NCBI GenBank assembly: GCA_030411725.1
Contig: MU839848.1
Coordinates: 343,441-407,440 of the forward strand
Direction of reading: 5' to 3'
DNA: 64,000 bases
Source of the DNA: Echria macrotheca
Taxonomy: Eukaryota; Ascomycota; Sordariomycetes; Sordariales; Schizotheciaceae
Position 1 is the first letter of the stretch. The number at the start of each line of letters is the position of its first letter. The translations under genes and the position numbers were made by a program. This document shows, one piece after another, positions 20,829 to 33,287 of the stretch. The notes beneath the pieces are model-generated. The model was not told the DNA's origin. It searched no databases and worked only from the letters and a program-made list of their open reading frames with translations.

Positions 20829-23800
20829 ATTTGTGTGAGAGAGAAGAGTCCTGGCTGCGGCCTCGAACAAGCTGGCGAGCACAACACAAAGGCTGGAGTA
20901 ACCCGATTGTTTTCCGACAAAGAATGAGATGAACGAGCGCCACCGCCCCTCGTGTCTGGGAATGGACTTCATCCTTTGGACAAAACAGAACAAGTGGGTA
21001 CATGAGCAGTCGAGTACTCGGCCGGAGAACGGGGAAAGCCACTAGCTTAATAAGTGACTCAGGACAGAGATGGGATGAACGGCGGAGGCTGCCAGGTCTT
21101 ATGCCACCAGTGCCGGTCCCACCTGTCCGGGTATGGTTCCCAAGAAAAAAGGACCCGGGGATCCGGTCTTGTGTTCCCAGACGGGCCCTAGTCCAAAGCA
21201 AGATACGGCCTTAACGGAGCCGGACCCCTGGGGTGCTCAGGGCCCCCTGACCGATTGGATGTCAGATATGGGATTAACAACAGCTAGCTGGCGGCAAAAA
21301 ATCAGCAAGGGGCCCACACATATGCCGGCAGTCCAAGTGGCATATGGCATCTTACAAGGAAGGCAGACACGTTTCGGGCACTCGGGGCTACGGCGGGGGG
21401 CGGGTTATGGTAGATACAAAGAACAGCTTCGACGCGTAGGGCTCAGAGGTGTCAGATTGGATCGGATGTGTAAGAGTGCAAAGGCGGCCGGGGGAGAGGA
21501 GAGCAGGCTGTTTTGAGGCAGCGTGGGGGAGAGCTGGCATGATTTAGAGACGACGGGGAGTCAGGCGGTGTAACCCAATTGGGAGTGTGTACCTTGGCAG
21601 TCGCGGGCTGGGGGATGGAGACTAGTGGCAGCAGCTAAGCAGGGTAAGGGGAGATTTTGAGCGATTTTAATCGTGGATTCATCCTGTCTGTCTGGAGAGA
21701 GGGGCATTAACGGGATGCCATTCCTGTCTTGGGGCCTGCACCCAGATTGGGGAGGGGTGGAGGAGGAGGGGGAGGTGGTCCAAGGGGGGTCAATTTCATG
21801 AAGCCGCACCACACTAGGACTTTTTATCCTCAGCACCCGTTCGGGCGGTGCGGGCGGCACCTGGGCGCATCTGGGCCGCCAGGTCGCAGCATCGCATCAT
21901 CACGCCTCCGTAGATCCCCGAGTGCAGCCACCCGGCACGACTTTTTCTCTCCGACAGGGCTCACTGGCCATCTTATCTCTGTTATCTCTGCTTGACTCTC
22001 TCTCGCTTCCCGCCTCTATTTTTTGATCATTCTTGTTTCTCCTGAGCCGGCCACGATCCAACCCGGGAGTTGACGCTGCAGCGCGGAAACAGGGGTATTC
22101 CAGGTCCCAACTGATTAGCCGTGTCTGCGATCACAGCGGCTCTTTTTGGTCTCTATCTACTCTGCGAGAAACACACGACGGCACTCGACGGCACTACCTC
22201 ACCCAGGGCTCAGCCAAATTACTTTGTGACAGCAGGAACGACCTGTCGAGATCCTGACGAGTTTGACTAATCGGCCGGAACCAGAATACCCATGTCTTGT
22301 TGGCCCCCACTTTCGCTCCTGCCCGCATAATGCACACGGCGAGCTGGAACACGCGCTCGCTCACCTGCTCCTCACCTCCACCTCTTCGTCCTCCTTGCTC
22401 GCATCTGCGGCTCACCAACGATGGTTGACAGGCTGACAAGGGGGGGTCAGGTTGGCACAAATATGTTTGTCATCTGCAGCCACAAAGTCCTAGTCTAATC
22501 CCGTCTCGTGCCCCATCCCGTGTCTCTTGTTTCTTTTCTTTTTCTTTTTCCATGGAAAGTGTCATCCCACAAAAAAAAAAAGGATGACATCCTATATCTC
22601 TAGGGCGGTACGGGACCTGACTCGGATTTATTATACGCGACTAGACTAGTCAGTACGCCAGCATGGGTATGGACCAGCCTAAAATGCTCTTCCCCCCCTC
22701 CATCCCCTTCCACGTTGCCTGCCGCTTTTGCTGCAATCAACTGTTTTCGTATTCTTGCCTTGTCAAAAACCCGGAACAATGGAAGAGGGAGGGTGGGCAG
22801 AGGAGGGTATTCCCGTATGTCGGATTCAGCCAGACAATTCATCCAGATTTTTTTCTCTGTCGTTTCATTCCCACCAAAGACAAGGTCGTCGGCGGGTAGG
22901 GAAAGGTGGGAACATTTGGAAAAATTCCACCGAAGCCACCGATACCTTAGCTCACGGCAGTATAGGTAGGTGTGTTGTAACCTAAATTTTCCGACTCGTG
23001 GTTCGAACGCTTAAGAACCATGGTTTTAGAGCTCGATGTTAAACACGGCTACGTCAGTGCCCAGCCGGTGACAGCGACAAGACTAGCAACGGCTATGCCG
23101 TTCGGCCGGTCCGCGCACGCGTGTAACGTATGCTAGTGTGCCTTATATATATCTAATCAGCTCCGGTATGATATACAAGAACATGGGGTGGGGGCCAAGG
23201 AGATAGAGCCATGGGAGGAGGAGGAGGAGCCAGGGCATGGGAAGAATCAATGATGGAGAAAAGAAGAAGAAAGAAGCCGGTTCGCTTGTCTTTTCGTTGC
23301 TCCTGGTCGTCGATCAAAACAGTTCGACGGCCATTCTCTCGGCTTATGCATCTCGCATCTCCCGACGGCGAGTCATGCGGAAATCCCGGCTAGTCCGTGG
23401 TCTAGACTCGATACTAGTCTAGTAGTGCATTTCTAGCGGACAACCAACAACACCAACACCAAGACCCAAAAAAAAGGGATGACAAAAAAAGACAATGACA
23501 AAAAGAAAGCTCGGCGAAAGAAAGAAAGATTTGACCATGGATGATGCTGACTCATGCCCACCTCCTTCTCATCACGGGAAACTAAAACAAAACACGCAGC
23601 CCAAAATACACACCCACATTTGCAAAATGACGACATAAAACGCCAAAGAGGAAGAGTAGCGAGAAATCGTCGTCGTGTGTGGAGCGGCGTGTTTTGAATA
23701 ACGGCGAACCGGGGTGGCTTGAGCCCGTTCCCTCTTCATCGGCCAGATCCGGTTAATAACCGAGACACACATGGGTGATGAGGGAGGGACGATGAGATCC

Positions 23801-25614
23801 GTCCGATCAGGAATATACCTAGACTAAGGTAGGTATATAATCCAAGTATTATTAGGTAGGGACTCCTGAAACTCCAACCCCATCCTTCGTCCTTCCTCTT
23901 TCCTCCTCACCCTGGCCGTCGATCCCCTTCTTTCGAGCTTCCTTCCGCACCTTACAAACGCTTTTTGTCATTTTCAAATAAGCGAGCGCTGATAACTATG
24001 CGTTCGTTCGAAAAAAACTTCGTCCACGATCGATAGCATCATCTCCCGTCATTCCTGGCGATCAATTTCCAGTCCAGGCAGGGAAAGGAAGGAAGGAAGA
24101 GAACAAAAAAAGATGACAAGAGATAGAAAAATTGGAACCCTTCCCCTTCCCCACGCGAAGGCTTATTCAGACACTCACTCACCCGGGAGGGAAAACAATA
24201 AAGTGGCTTCGATGTTTGGAAACGATTTCATGGGATTACGTGAGTGGCTTACGCAACTGTTCATGACAAGAGATTGGTGTTTTATTCTCTCCGCGAGACG
24301 TTTTTCTTTGCTGTTTCAGTATTTCTCTTCTCGGCCCGAAGAAGGGATTTAGAGTTTCGGCGTCCGTTGCCGAGGAGGAGGAAGGAAGAAAGCGGAATTT
24401 TGAAATTCGGGATAGCAAATCCGAATGTTGTGCAACATGGACAGAACTTCGAGGTTGGTGGTGGTGGTGTGCCATGGGCGTAGACGTATTGAAAAGTAAG
24501 TCATAGACGCCATTGTTTGTTTTCCTTCCTATATATTCCTTGCCTACGCGAAGGTTGGAAGCCTGCATGCAGCAGGAGAACCACAAAACCCATCCTCCCT
24601 CCTGTAGGTTCATAAGGAAATATATATCGCAGTTACACAAAAAGGGGCGCAGGGAAGAAGAAGAAGGGGAAGGGGTATCGTGGACACACACACGGTTAAA
24701 GAATTGAGGAGTGTCAAAAACCGGACAAGCATGTTTTTGTTGAATCGAATGATTGGCTCGCCAAAAAGACCTCACATGCAGAATGTGGTGGTTACGTGTA
24801 CTGTGTGTATATCCCGTATGGGAGTGGCTACACAAGAGTTTGGTTGGGCGAAACGGGCTGGGCGAGCAAGGTCCACGGTTGGGCGGGTTACACAACATGA
24901 ATGGGATAGAGCGCAGTTTACGACTCCCTTCCCTGCATTGGGCGACCGGATTTCTGAGAGACAAGGTTCAGAGGGAGAGAGAGATATGCGAGAGTATATG
25001 CAGCCATCTTGTCCAAAGACGGAATTTCCATGTGAGGGGTCGCGATCATGACAGTGGAAAGCTGGACTGATAACTGATCGTTCAGGTTATATCCGACATG
25101 TCTCTCATGTGCAGACTCACTAGGTAGACTTCAACCTACATGTCAAATACTTTGGTTGATCCAAAAAAGCGATCAAAAAGGAAGGAATAAGAGCTGATAA
25201 GCAACCAGTCACTTTTCTAGGGTCTTGGTGCATCCTTCAGACCGGATCACTGTAAGATCAGGAACTGATCGGATCATTATGATCTCATATATATTTGCGA
25301 TCCCAGAACATACACACGCATACACACACCTACTGATCCAATGCAATCTGCCTGTCGACACCGGGACTCTGGTTCCTACGAGACTAAGCCTATATGCGAA
25401 TATAAGGCAAAGCCCGGCATCTGAGCAGAGAGGAGTGCGTGATTGAGCCAAGATAGGTATCCATTTTTTGGCAGCAACATTGTCTTTTCCAACCATGACT
25501 CTACGAAAGAAGGTACACATCGAAAGGCAACTGAGGACAAAAGGCCATCTGCGGCTACCTTCCTTCTCTCCGACGGTATCAATTTCATTTCTACAAGGCA
25601 GGAACGGCACATAT

Positions 25615-25618
<4 letters not shown>

Positions 25619-25659
<41 letters not shown>
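25619..25659. repeat. (AC)n microsatellite, about 20 units
   Basis: An uninterrupted AC dinucleotide run of 41 bp. It creates spurious His/Thr and Val/Cys frames on the two strands. Confidence 0.97.
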
Positions 25660-25661
<2 letters not shown>

Positions 25662-26325
25662 AACACAAAACAACCAAGAAAAAGAAAACCACACCCTTCA
25701 TCAAAACCTCCAAAGGTACAACCACCCCAACGCAGACCTCAATGCCAAACCCCCAACCCCCAAACAAATACCGATCATCTCTTCCTACCGAAAACAGCAA
25801 GATAAAGATAAAGAGCCGCTCGCGGTCTAGAACCACGCTTGCAAGGTAAACTGCAGCTCGGGTAAGTATGCCTGCATTGCATATCCGAGGAGATACCTTT
25901 AGATATGTGTGGACACCACCACCACACCACAAACCCCTCCATCATCGTCCATGTGAGCCTGTTTGACAGGCAGGCAGAGGTCTAGACAGTTCCAAAAGGT
26001 GTTACGGATAGGTGGACCGATAAGGTTGTCAAGTTTATCTGTAGTGGCAGGGCTGCTGTCTGCAGTGCATAAGGTACCTATGCATATGCCATGCACGTTC
26101 TTTTGTGCGTGTGTGTGTGCGATACTGAATGCAGGGAGTGCAGTGCAGGCGGTAGATAGGTAGGTCGTAGCTCTGTGTACTTGTCGAGAAATCACTCACT
26201 CATATTAGATACAGAGATCGCCCAGGGGATTGGGGGGATGGGGTGGGGATTCACTTCCTCCTGGCCGTTATCGGGCGAAGAAGACCGTTGATTTCGCGAT
26301 AAGAGGTGATGTGAGAAAGGAAAGA

Positions 26326-26341
26326 GGGGGGGGGGGGGGGG
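26326..26341. repeat. G16 homopolymer run
   Basis: Sixteen consecutive G follow AAAGA. Unlike the two longer G-runs in the window, this one is followed by ordinary unique sequence. Confidence 0.95.
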
Positions 26342-27309
26342 TAATTGTGGAGGGTGAAAGGTCTGTTGTTCACCAGTATGCGATTCATCTTTCGTAGGCT
26401 TTCGTAGGTAGGTAAATAATGAAATACCTCTCAACAATGGAAGAGGGAAAGCAAATCCATGACGGATAACGCGAGCCATTCATTCTGCTTCACCTGTATG
26501 TTTTTCTTTTCGCAAAGTTTCGCCCCATCTCCTCCCCCTCCTCCTCCTCCTTGTCAGGACTGCCAACTGGCCAACGGCCAACGGCCAGGGCTCTTGTTCC
26601 GGTTCAGATATATATAGGGGCGAAGCACCCAACCCTGTTTTGGGGACAGAGGTTAAGTGACCATTCCACTTCCCTGTTCCTGTTCTAGCTACTTACCTAC
26701 CTTACCTTGAATGAAGCAACCAGAATGGGAGGTACCGCCATGCTCACTCACACAACGCACAACGCTTGCACTACCCCCCACCCCTGGTGAGGTTTGGACC
26801 TGTCCTACAAGTATTCACCCCCCGTGTCTTCTTGCAGTGACACCATCGAATTATGAGACTAGGCAGGGTGCTTTCCACGCAAGTCACCTGAAGACGCACC
26901 ACAACCTCATCACAGGCAACGTCGAGTAACAGAACAAAGCATTATATTCTAGTGTCCTCATGGGAACTTCCCAAGGGATCCAAATATACAATAGCCTCCC
27001 GGACCACATTCCTCTAGGTACAAGTCAACTCCATCCATGCCCCTACAGACTGAACCTGATGGTATCCCGGCAGAACGAGACCACAGAACACAATAAGCAC
27101 TCCGGCATATCAACAACTCCAAGAGCCCGATACGAATCCCTATCAGAATGGACAAAGTATACCAGACTAGACATTCTTGATGCTTTTGCATTAGAAACCC
27201 CACCGGCTCAACATGACTCTGACAACGATAAAGAAAAGCCCGCCGGCGACTGCCCAAATCACCGAAAACGCCGGGATAAAACGCCAATGTACATCCTAAT
27301 CCAATCCTG

Positions 27310-29625
27310 TTACCCGTCAATCGTCTTCCCCCCGCAGTCTGGGATCTTGACTCCGCTCTTCAGCTTGCGGTTCACATCCATCAGGCCCCACTGGTCTTCC
27401 CAGTTCTGGTCGCCCTCGTTGAAGACGACTTTCCACGGCTCATCGAACGCCTCGAACCAAAAGTACTGCGTGCCGTTCTGAAGTGCCGAGCAGACCCAGT
27501 CCTCCATCAGCTGGTTCATCTGCGGGATGCCAGCTACCGAGGCATCCGGACAAACCTTGACCGTAGCTGACCCGCAGTCGGTACCGCCTTGGGAGGGCCA
27601 CCCAATCTCGCTGATAACGTTCTTTTCGGGGTCGGATTTGAAGAAGCCGGAGTTGTGGTTCGACCAGAAACTATAGGTCCACGACGCCGCGTCCTTGGCG
27701 TTGATACCGCCGAAGAAGGGATGGATGTTGGCCATGATGTAGTCGCTCTGTTGCGCCAGCGTCGCCGTCCACTTGTCGCCGAGATCACTAGTCGCCACCG
27801 GTAGATTCCACCCTTTGGCCGTCAGGTTGGTGCGGACCTCGGCCAGCAGACTGCCGAGCGTCGAGATATCCATCTGCTCGCGGAACAAAATCTCGTTGGC
27901 GACAATGACCCCCTTGAACGGCTTGTCGCCATACTCGTTCAGAATGTCGTACATCTGGGACAGCTGTCGCGCGTTGGTCGTCTTGTTGTTGTCTTGCCAC
28001 ACACCCATCCAGATCTTGATCTTGTCGTCCAGCTTGAGTTGCCTCAGTGCGTGTATAACCATTTGGGTCTGGTTGCAGTCGTTGCCGTACAGACGCAGTG
28101 TGTTGGTAAGCTGGGAAAGAACGGCGACGTCACGGGTAACATTGTTCTGGGATGGAGGATCACCTATGCAGTCGGGATACTGCGTATTTAGCGGCGTGTA
28201 GTCGACTCCGGGGAAGACCTTGTGAAGGTCTTTGTTGTTCATAAGCGCCTGGATCTCGGACGAGTTGATGTCCAGGTCCGTCTTGTTGTCCTCGGCAGCC
28301 GAGCCAGAACCACCAGAGCCGCCACCGGACTTGTTGTACTTGAGGACAACACCAAACACAATGCCCAGAACAACGGCGATGAGAATGGCAAAACAAACGG
28401 CGAGAATAACAACCAAGCGCCACTTCCGGCTCTTTTTACCTGAGCTGACACCTGCCTGCCATCCCGGCTTCTCGACACCAAGGTTGGATGCCCCCGGCCC
28501 TTCGTATGCACTGCCGCCGTTGTTGACCGGCGCGTATTGACTGCTCAAGCCACTGGCGCTGGCGTTTCGACCTGCGAGAGCACCCAGCACGCCGCCAGCA
28601 GCGGCGCCACCAAGAGCGCCGTCCCGGCCGCGGTGGCTCGACCCCAAGCTCAGCATGCTAGACCGCTTCGTTCGGAGGTGGTAACCTAGGCCGTCGTCGC
28701 CATCATCCTCAATGTCATGCGGGTTGACGGCGCCGAGATGGGGGTTGCGTGCGTTTTGGTAAGGATCGTCGCTGTACATGTCGGTGGCCGCGAAGCTGTG
28801 CTGGGGACTTCTCGATGGCGTCCTTTGCCCGGGCGTCGCGCGACCCGGACTACGGGGAGCGGCATTCAGTCCTTGGAGGCTGGAAGACGAGTCCCTGTCA
28901 ACGGAGTAGCCACCAACATACGGCACTGGTGAAGGGGAATGATTGTCGTGCGCCCTGCCTTCGCCACGTCCTTGTCCTTGGTTCATCCATTGCCCGTGTT
29001 GTTGGTACGCCTGTTGAGGGTAGTCCGGCCCCCGCACCGCGTCTAGACCGCTCTGCCGTGCATTGTGTTCGGCGACGCTCAGGGCAATACCGGCCATGCC
29101 ACCGGCTGCTGCCTCGCTAAAGTTGTCGGCACCGGGTGTGACAGTGGTTTGGGTAGGACGTCGCTGCGGCGCAGGCGGGTAATTCCCTTCTCGACCCAAC
29201 TGTCCGCCACCGATTTCGCGCTGGGGTTCAGGGAGTGGTCGGCGGGGCTCGGGCAGCGGCCGATGCGGTTCGGGTAGTGGCCGCTGCGGCTCGGGGAGCG
29301 GCCTTGATGGCGGCATCATGTCTTGGGCGTACATGTTGGGGGCCGGGGCGGTTGCGTACGGCCCAGGTCCTCGGCCGCCGTTTGGTGGCCCTTCTTGACT
29401 GAGGCGGCGCTGAGCGCGGAGCCTGGCAAACGCAGAGTCGGGATGAGACCCGGGTGCGGCTCTCGGTGGCGAGCCGGTGTACGGATCTTCCTGGTAATAC
29501 GGTTGCTGAGGCTGCTGTGGGGGGTATCGTTGTTGATACTGCTGCTGGTTCCGTGAGTACGGATCGTGCTGGTCGAGGGGAATTCTCTCCCCCATTTCGT
29601 CGTCAAAAGAGTATCGGTGGGCCAT
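27310..29625 (-). CDS. btgC: Membrane-anchored GH17 endo-1,3-beta-glucanase (btgC type)
   Basis: A single-exon gene of 771 aa. The N-terminal 400 residues form a Gln/Pro/Ser-rich cytoplasmic tail that includes four RPLPEP(Q/H/R) repeats at about 108-136. One transmembrane helix lies at about 403-429 (type II topology), followed by a Gly/Ser linker and the GH17 barrel. The acid/base Glu is in IVANEILF (E578) and the nucleophile in ISEIGWPS (E673), as expected for retaining GH17 enzymes. Several N-glycosylation sequons lie outside the membrane. The family remodels or degrades beta-1,3-glucan in the wall; the gene symbol follows the Aspergillus btgC layout. The ATG at 29625 is in GGGCCATGG-type context and no intron is needed. 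Confidence 0.93.
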   Translation of the reverse strand: MAHRYSFDDEMGERIPLDQHDPYSRNQQQYQQRYPPQQPQQPYYQEDPYTGSPPRAAPGSHPDSAFARLRAQRRLSQEGPPNGGRGPGPYATAPAPNMYAQDMMPPSRPLPEPQRPLPEPHRPLPEPRRPLPEPQREIGGGQLGREGNYPPAPQRRPTQTTVTPGADNFSEAAAGGMAGIALSVAEHNARQSGLDAVRGPDYPQQAYQQHGQWMNQGQGRGEGRAHDNHSPSPVPYVGGYSVDRDSSSSLQGLNAAPRSPGRATPGQRTPSRSPQHSFAATDMYSDDPYQNARNPHLGAVNPHDIEDDGDDGLGYHLRTKRSSMLSLGSSHRGRDGALGGAAAGGVLGALAGRNASASGLSSQYAPVNNGGSAYEGPGASNLGVEKPGWQAGVSSGKKSRKWRLVVILAVCFAILIAVVLGIVFGVVLKYNKSGGGSGGSGSAAEDNKTDLDINSSEIQALMNNKDLHKVFPGVDYTPLNTQYPDCIGDPPSQNNVTRDVAVLSQLTNTLRLYGNDCNQTQMVIHALRQLKLDDKIKIWMGVWQDNNKTTNARQLSQMYDILNEYGDKPFKGVIVANEILFREQMDISTLGSLLAEVRTNLTAKGWNLPVATSDLGDKWTATLAQQSDYIMANIHPFFGGINAKDAASWTYSFWSNHNSGFFKSDPEKNVISEIGWPSQGGTDCGSATVKVCPDASVAGIPQMNQLMEDWVCSALQNGTQYFWFEAFDEPWKVVFNEGDQNWEDQWGLMDVNRKLKSGVKIPDCGGKTIDG

Positions 29626-31878
29626 GGCTAGCGGAGCCTGGCGGTTGTGGGTCGGAAGGTCGAGCTATCGGGGGGGTCGTTGCGATGGTTGTCAAGGATA
29701 TCGCTGGTGACGTTCAGGTACGCTATCGCCGTATGACGTTCTTCTCGGTCTCAATCTGTCATGGACGCGATCGAAGCTCTTGACAAGCTTCAAATGGGGT
29801 GCACGCAAGCAGTCGAGCGACGGATTGATGGGTTGACAGGTTGCACCGCGCAACAGCGCTATGTTTGCTTTGACAGCGGGCCGACTCGCTTTAATCAGCT
29901 GCGGCTCGAGTTGGGCGACGACTTTCGATCTATTCCCGTCCGAATGAGTGATGGAGGTCAAACAACAGGCGCATCCGAGCGAGTGGACGAAATAACGGCC
30001 AACAAGTGCGAAATGGTCCCAGCCGATTTCAGCGGTTTGCTGTGTGTCAGAGAAGGAGGAGGACGCTCTCGTATTTTTGGGAACTTGGGCTGTGTTGCCC
30101 CCCTGTTGCGCAAGCCCAATTGGGAGGAGGGTGGCTCCAGGTCTCTGGGGATCCCCCGTGTTCCTGCTGACTGTGCCCGTTGCTGGTCGTTCGCTGCGCT
30201 GCGCACCAACGTATTCGCGCTCGTGTGCTTCGTGATGTCTAGTACGTTGTCGAAAAGAATCGAGGCACCAAGGAGGCCGGTGGTGCGAGTGCGAAGTTTG
30301 GTGCAGAAAGACGGTCGCTCACCAACTGGGAGCCGGGCACGTCAGGGGATCGAGAGCAAGGCAGTCAGTCAATGCCAAGGAAGCGGCTGCCAACCTCCAT
30401 TTCGGACGGAGCCTCCCTGGATCTAACGCGGATCGGGAGGGGTTGCGGGCGTGCGTGCCAGCCCTCGAGGCCGCGTCAAAAGATGCGAGGAAGGCAGGTG
30501 GGTGGCAGGGGGGTGAAGCGCCAGAATCCGTGGGGCATGTGCGGATCCCGACAGGCTTTGCGGCTGGGGCACAGCAGGTTGTTGGTTGGCCAGACAGCGC
30601 AAAACCAGCCACCACCCACCTGCCACCAAACAGAGTCTGCGGAAGGTCGGGGCGGAAGCATTTTCGAGCGGTGCAAAGCGAAGCCTCCGCCCGATGGACA
30701 ATGTCCCTCGTTGCGGCCCTCGAATTGGATGCTCAAATCGGGCTTTGGTCCATCTGCGACGATGCATCACACCACCACCATGATCATCGGGCCTCGAGGC
30801 TGGAATGCAGCCCATTGCGTGCCCACCAGAGCATGTCAAAACTGGCAGGTTTCTGCCATTGACCTGCTTGCCTTGCCAATGCATGTTACATATTAAAATC
30901 TATTCTTTGCAAATCCTCGAGCCGGCAAGCGCGGACTGGGTGCCGCCGCACCGCTGCCAGGATTTGGAAGCTTATCCTGATTGACCTGGCAAAATGCCCC
31001 GCCATTACATCATGCCGTCTTTGACGCTTGTCGCGAGCTCAACGTCGTCGGTAGAATTGAGAAGTGGGCCAATGGGAACCATGATCTCACCTTTTCACCA
31101 TTTGGTGTTCTGTTCTGCTTCTGGCACTCTTCGTCGGCCAATTCCAATGGCTACGATGTCGAAAAGGGGACCAGGGAAGTGAGACGGGTGGCTTGTAACC
31201 ACAGCCCTCGCCGCCACCGCCAACTTCACACGTGAAGCCTTCAGGGGCGCTCGTTTCATGCAGGGGTGCGAATCTCCCGCGCACCGGTTTTGGCGTCGAC
31301 GATGATCGATTCTGGACCCGGAAATCGTCCAAGTGGTCAACGACTCTGTTCTCTAGCTCCATGTAGGAGAAATGTTGCTTCCGGTAGGATATCGCGACTT
31401 GATACAAAACCACAAGCTCAGCAACTGCTCTCAAAGCCTGCAGCGTCACATTATGACTTCCCTCGTTGGACGGCGAAGATCGCTGAGCGATCATCGCTCG
31501 ACAGGTTTCACTGCACCTACTGCGGTTGTCCGCGTTTGTGTCCCCAAACAACGGTAGAAGTCTTATCTCGCTGATTGAACGGCAATTCGTAAGGACGGAG
31601 TTCTTTACAGATTAGATCGTTGGGTCGGCTTTCATCATTTGTTGGGCGATCCCGACAATGATGCAACCGAGCAGCAGCCTTCATCATGTTGACATCATGG
31701 ACCGGAGAAGAACCCCAGAATATTTAGTATCAGCAAGACGCCTCGCAGTTTTGTTCAAGTGAATGTTCCGGTGCAATTGCTGCCCTGAGAAATTCCCATT
31801 GGCACGATCTCGTATTCAACGCTCTTCCAGACTTCTGGTTATTCATCGGTCCACTGTACCACAGTACCCAAACTCATC
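29626..31878. other. Divergent intergenic region between glucanase gene and hydrophilic protein gene
   Basis: About 2.2 kb. It should hold the glucanase promoter and long 5' leader. Open frames at 29761-30426 (+) and 30423-30896 (both strands) look like chance frames in GC-rich DNA. No repeat or RNA gene is seen. Confidence 0.4.
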
Positions 31879-32515
31879 ATGTCTGCGAACCCCGACTCAG
31901 TTGTTGGCCAAGGCGAGTTCCACGATCGCATCCCGCCTGCCAAGCCGATGACACACAAAGGCGTAAGTTAAGAAAAAAATCTCATGTTACCTACTGAGGA
32001 GAGAGCGAGGCTAACTGGCGTTCTTCGGGTAGCACCAAATCGGCCGGCAGGTAGGCAACGATGCTGTGCCCGAATTCCATGCCGAGACGTACGCACCCGG
32101 CACGGCACCCAAGGAGCACTCCTTCAGGCCCAATCCCGAGTCCGAGACTCCGGGACAGGCCCTCAACCCGGATATGGACCCGTCCACTCGGACCGGCGCA
32201 CTGGACATGCCAGGCGCCACGAGCAAGGACGTCTATGACGAGACGACTTGGGGGAAGCCCCTGCAGGGCCAGACACAGCGTGAACTACACGGGATGCACC
32301 CGGGGAAGAGGAAGAAGGAGCGCAGCGGCCTCGAGGGCGTCGGCGCTTCTACCAAGGACAATACGGTCGAGGGCCATGTCCGGGAGATCGGAGCTGATCT
32401 CCCCGAGGGTATCGAGAGAGGCATGAAAACCCGGGCGCAGATGGCCGAGGGTGCCTATGACGCCCAGAACCGGATTCCAGCGAGTGCTGAGGAGGTTGCA
32501 GCGGAACGACGCTGA
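31879..32515 (+). CDS. Conserved hydrophilic hypothetical protein
   Basis: Exons 31879-31962 and 32033-32515 (70-bp intron, GTAAGT..TAG, with GCTAAC branch point) encode 188 aa. The protein is almost entirely polar, rich in Gly, Pro, Glu and Lys, with no membrane span or signal peptide. It begins with a VVGQGEFHDRIPPAKP segment and has a central PGQALNPDMDP. The composition suggests an intrinsically disordered, possibly stress-related protein, like many small conserved ascomycete proteins. I do not recognise a named domain. The intron join restores a smooth HKG|HQIGRQVGND transition, which supports the model. Confidence 0.8.
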
Positions 32516-33077
32516 AGTTCTGAACTGTGTCTCACACTTGTGTTGGTGGTGCCAAGATTAGCAGTAGATTGTACGATAGATGTTGGATTGGGTTAAAAGT
32601 CTCCGTTTTGTCTCGGAAAGAGTTCGTATGCTACGTTTGTGTTCAAAGACCCATATATAATCGTGGGTATTCTTGTCATCAGACCGAAAATGGATACCTG
32701 CCATTACATAGCCAACTCATAACGGATCGATGCACGAGAAATTGCGCAGATACTGTTTCCCTCCAAACGCCGTTCTATTAGCCAAGGTTAACGGTTCCAC
32801 CGTGTTCCCTGGGGTATTCTTTGTCTAGTTGACACACCATAAGAGGCAGGTGTAGTGCTATGCCATAGCTCTCCCCTTATCTTCATCCATTTCCCCCGGT
32901 TACATTTGCCATTCCCCATGCTTTCCTTATCCCCAATGCGTCCCTAAATACTAAACTCCTCATAACTCGTGCTTCGTGATAACAACGACCCGAGTGACCG
33001 GAATCCAGCAAACCGCGTCAAATTCGAGCTATATCATTCATACTCCTCCCCCCCTTCGACTACTCCTCCCACTGTCG
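32516..33077. other. Convergent intergenic region
   Basis: 3' flanks of the hydrophilic protein gene and a tentative small gene. The sequence is AT-rich, with nothing recognisable. Confidence 0.4.
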
Positions 33078-33287
33078 TCATAAACTTGGAATCCGCGGTG
33101 TCGGCGGCGGACTCGGCGGCTTCTTTGACTTGCCCACGCTGGCATCCTCGCGCTTGAAATTCGGGGCATGGCGGCGATATTCCTGCCCGTGGAGGGCGGC
33201 CGGGTCCTGGCAGTGCTCTTCAGGCATCATCTCGCGACACCGCCGACAATAGGCATATTTGACGGACGGTGGATTTGATGGAGACAT
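33078..33287 (-). CDS. Tentative small CxxC protein
   Basis: Reading from the ATG at 33287 gives 69 aa. An in-frame ATG at 33557 (context ACCATGA) would extend it to 159 aa, but the added residues look like translated leader. The core YCRRCREMMPEEHC could bind one zinc through CxxC and a later His/Cys. The segment HGQEYRRHAPNF follows, with a basic Pro-rich tail. I do not recognise the family. Coding status rests only on this compact, unbiased-looking core. Confidence 0.4.
   Translation of the reverse strand: MSPSNPPSVKYAYCRRCREMMPEEHCQDPAALHGQEYRRHAPNFKREDASVGKSKKPPSPPPTPRIPSL

Larger units (their letters stand above)
20829..27309. other. 6.5-kb stretch without a supported protein gene
   Basis: This region lies between the start of the amidoligase gene and the end of the glucanase gene. 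It holds pyrimidine-rich tracts (about 21960-22050 and 23880-23960), many homopolymer runs, an (AC)n microsatellite (25619-25659), a G16 run (26326-26341) and several AGGTAGG motifs. A TATATATA stretch lies at about 26609. Open frames such as 24236-24964 (-) are compositionally odd and lack homology features. CT-rich blocks followed by ATG-poor leader-like DNA at 22.0 and 23.9 kb resemble transcription-start regions, so a long untranslated or non-coding RNA is possible. Confidence 0.4.

Noticed and set aside
24236..24964. 242-codon minus-strand frame in the 6.5-kb gap
   Set aside because: Odd composition, no domain, spans homopolymers and simple repeats, no supporting splice or promoter pattern.
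25619..25659. Regular repeat considered as an array element
   Set aside because: It is a plain AC dinucleotide microsatellite with no spacers.
29761..30426. 221-codon plus-strand frame upstream of the glucanase gene
   Set aside because: Lies in the divergent promoter/leader region; no family features.
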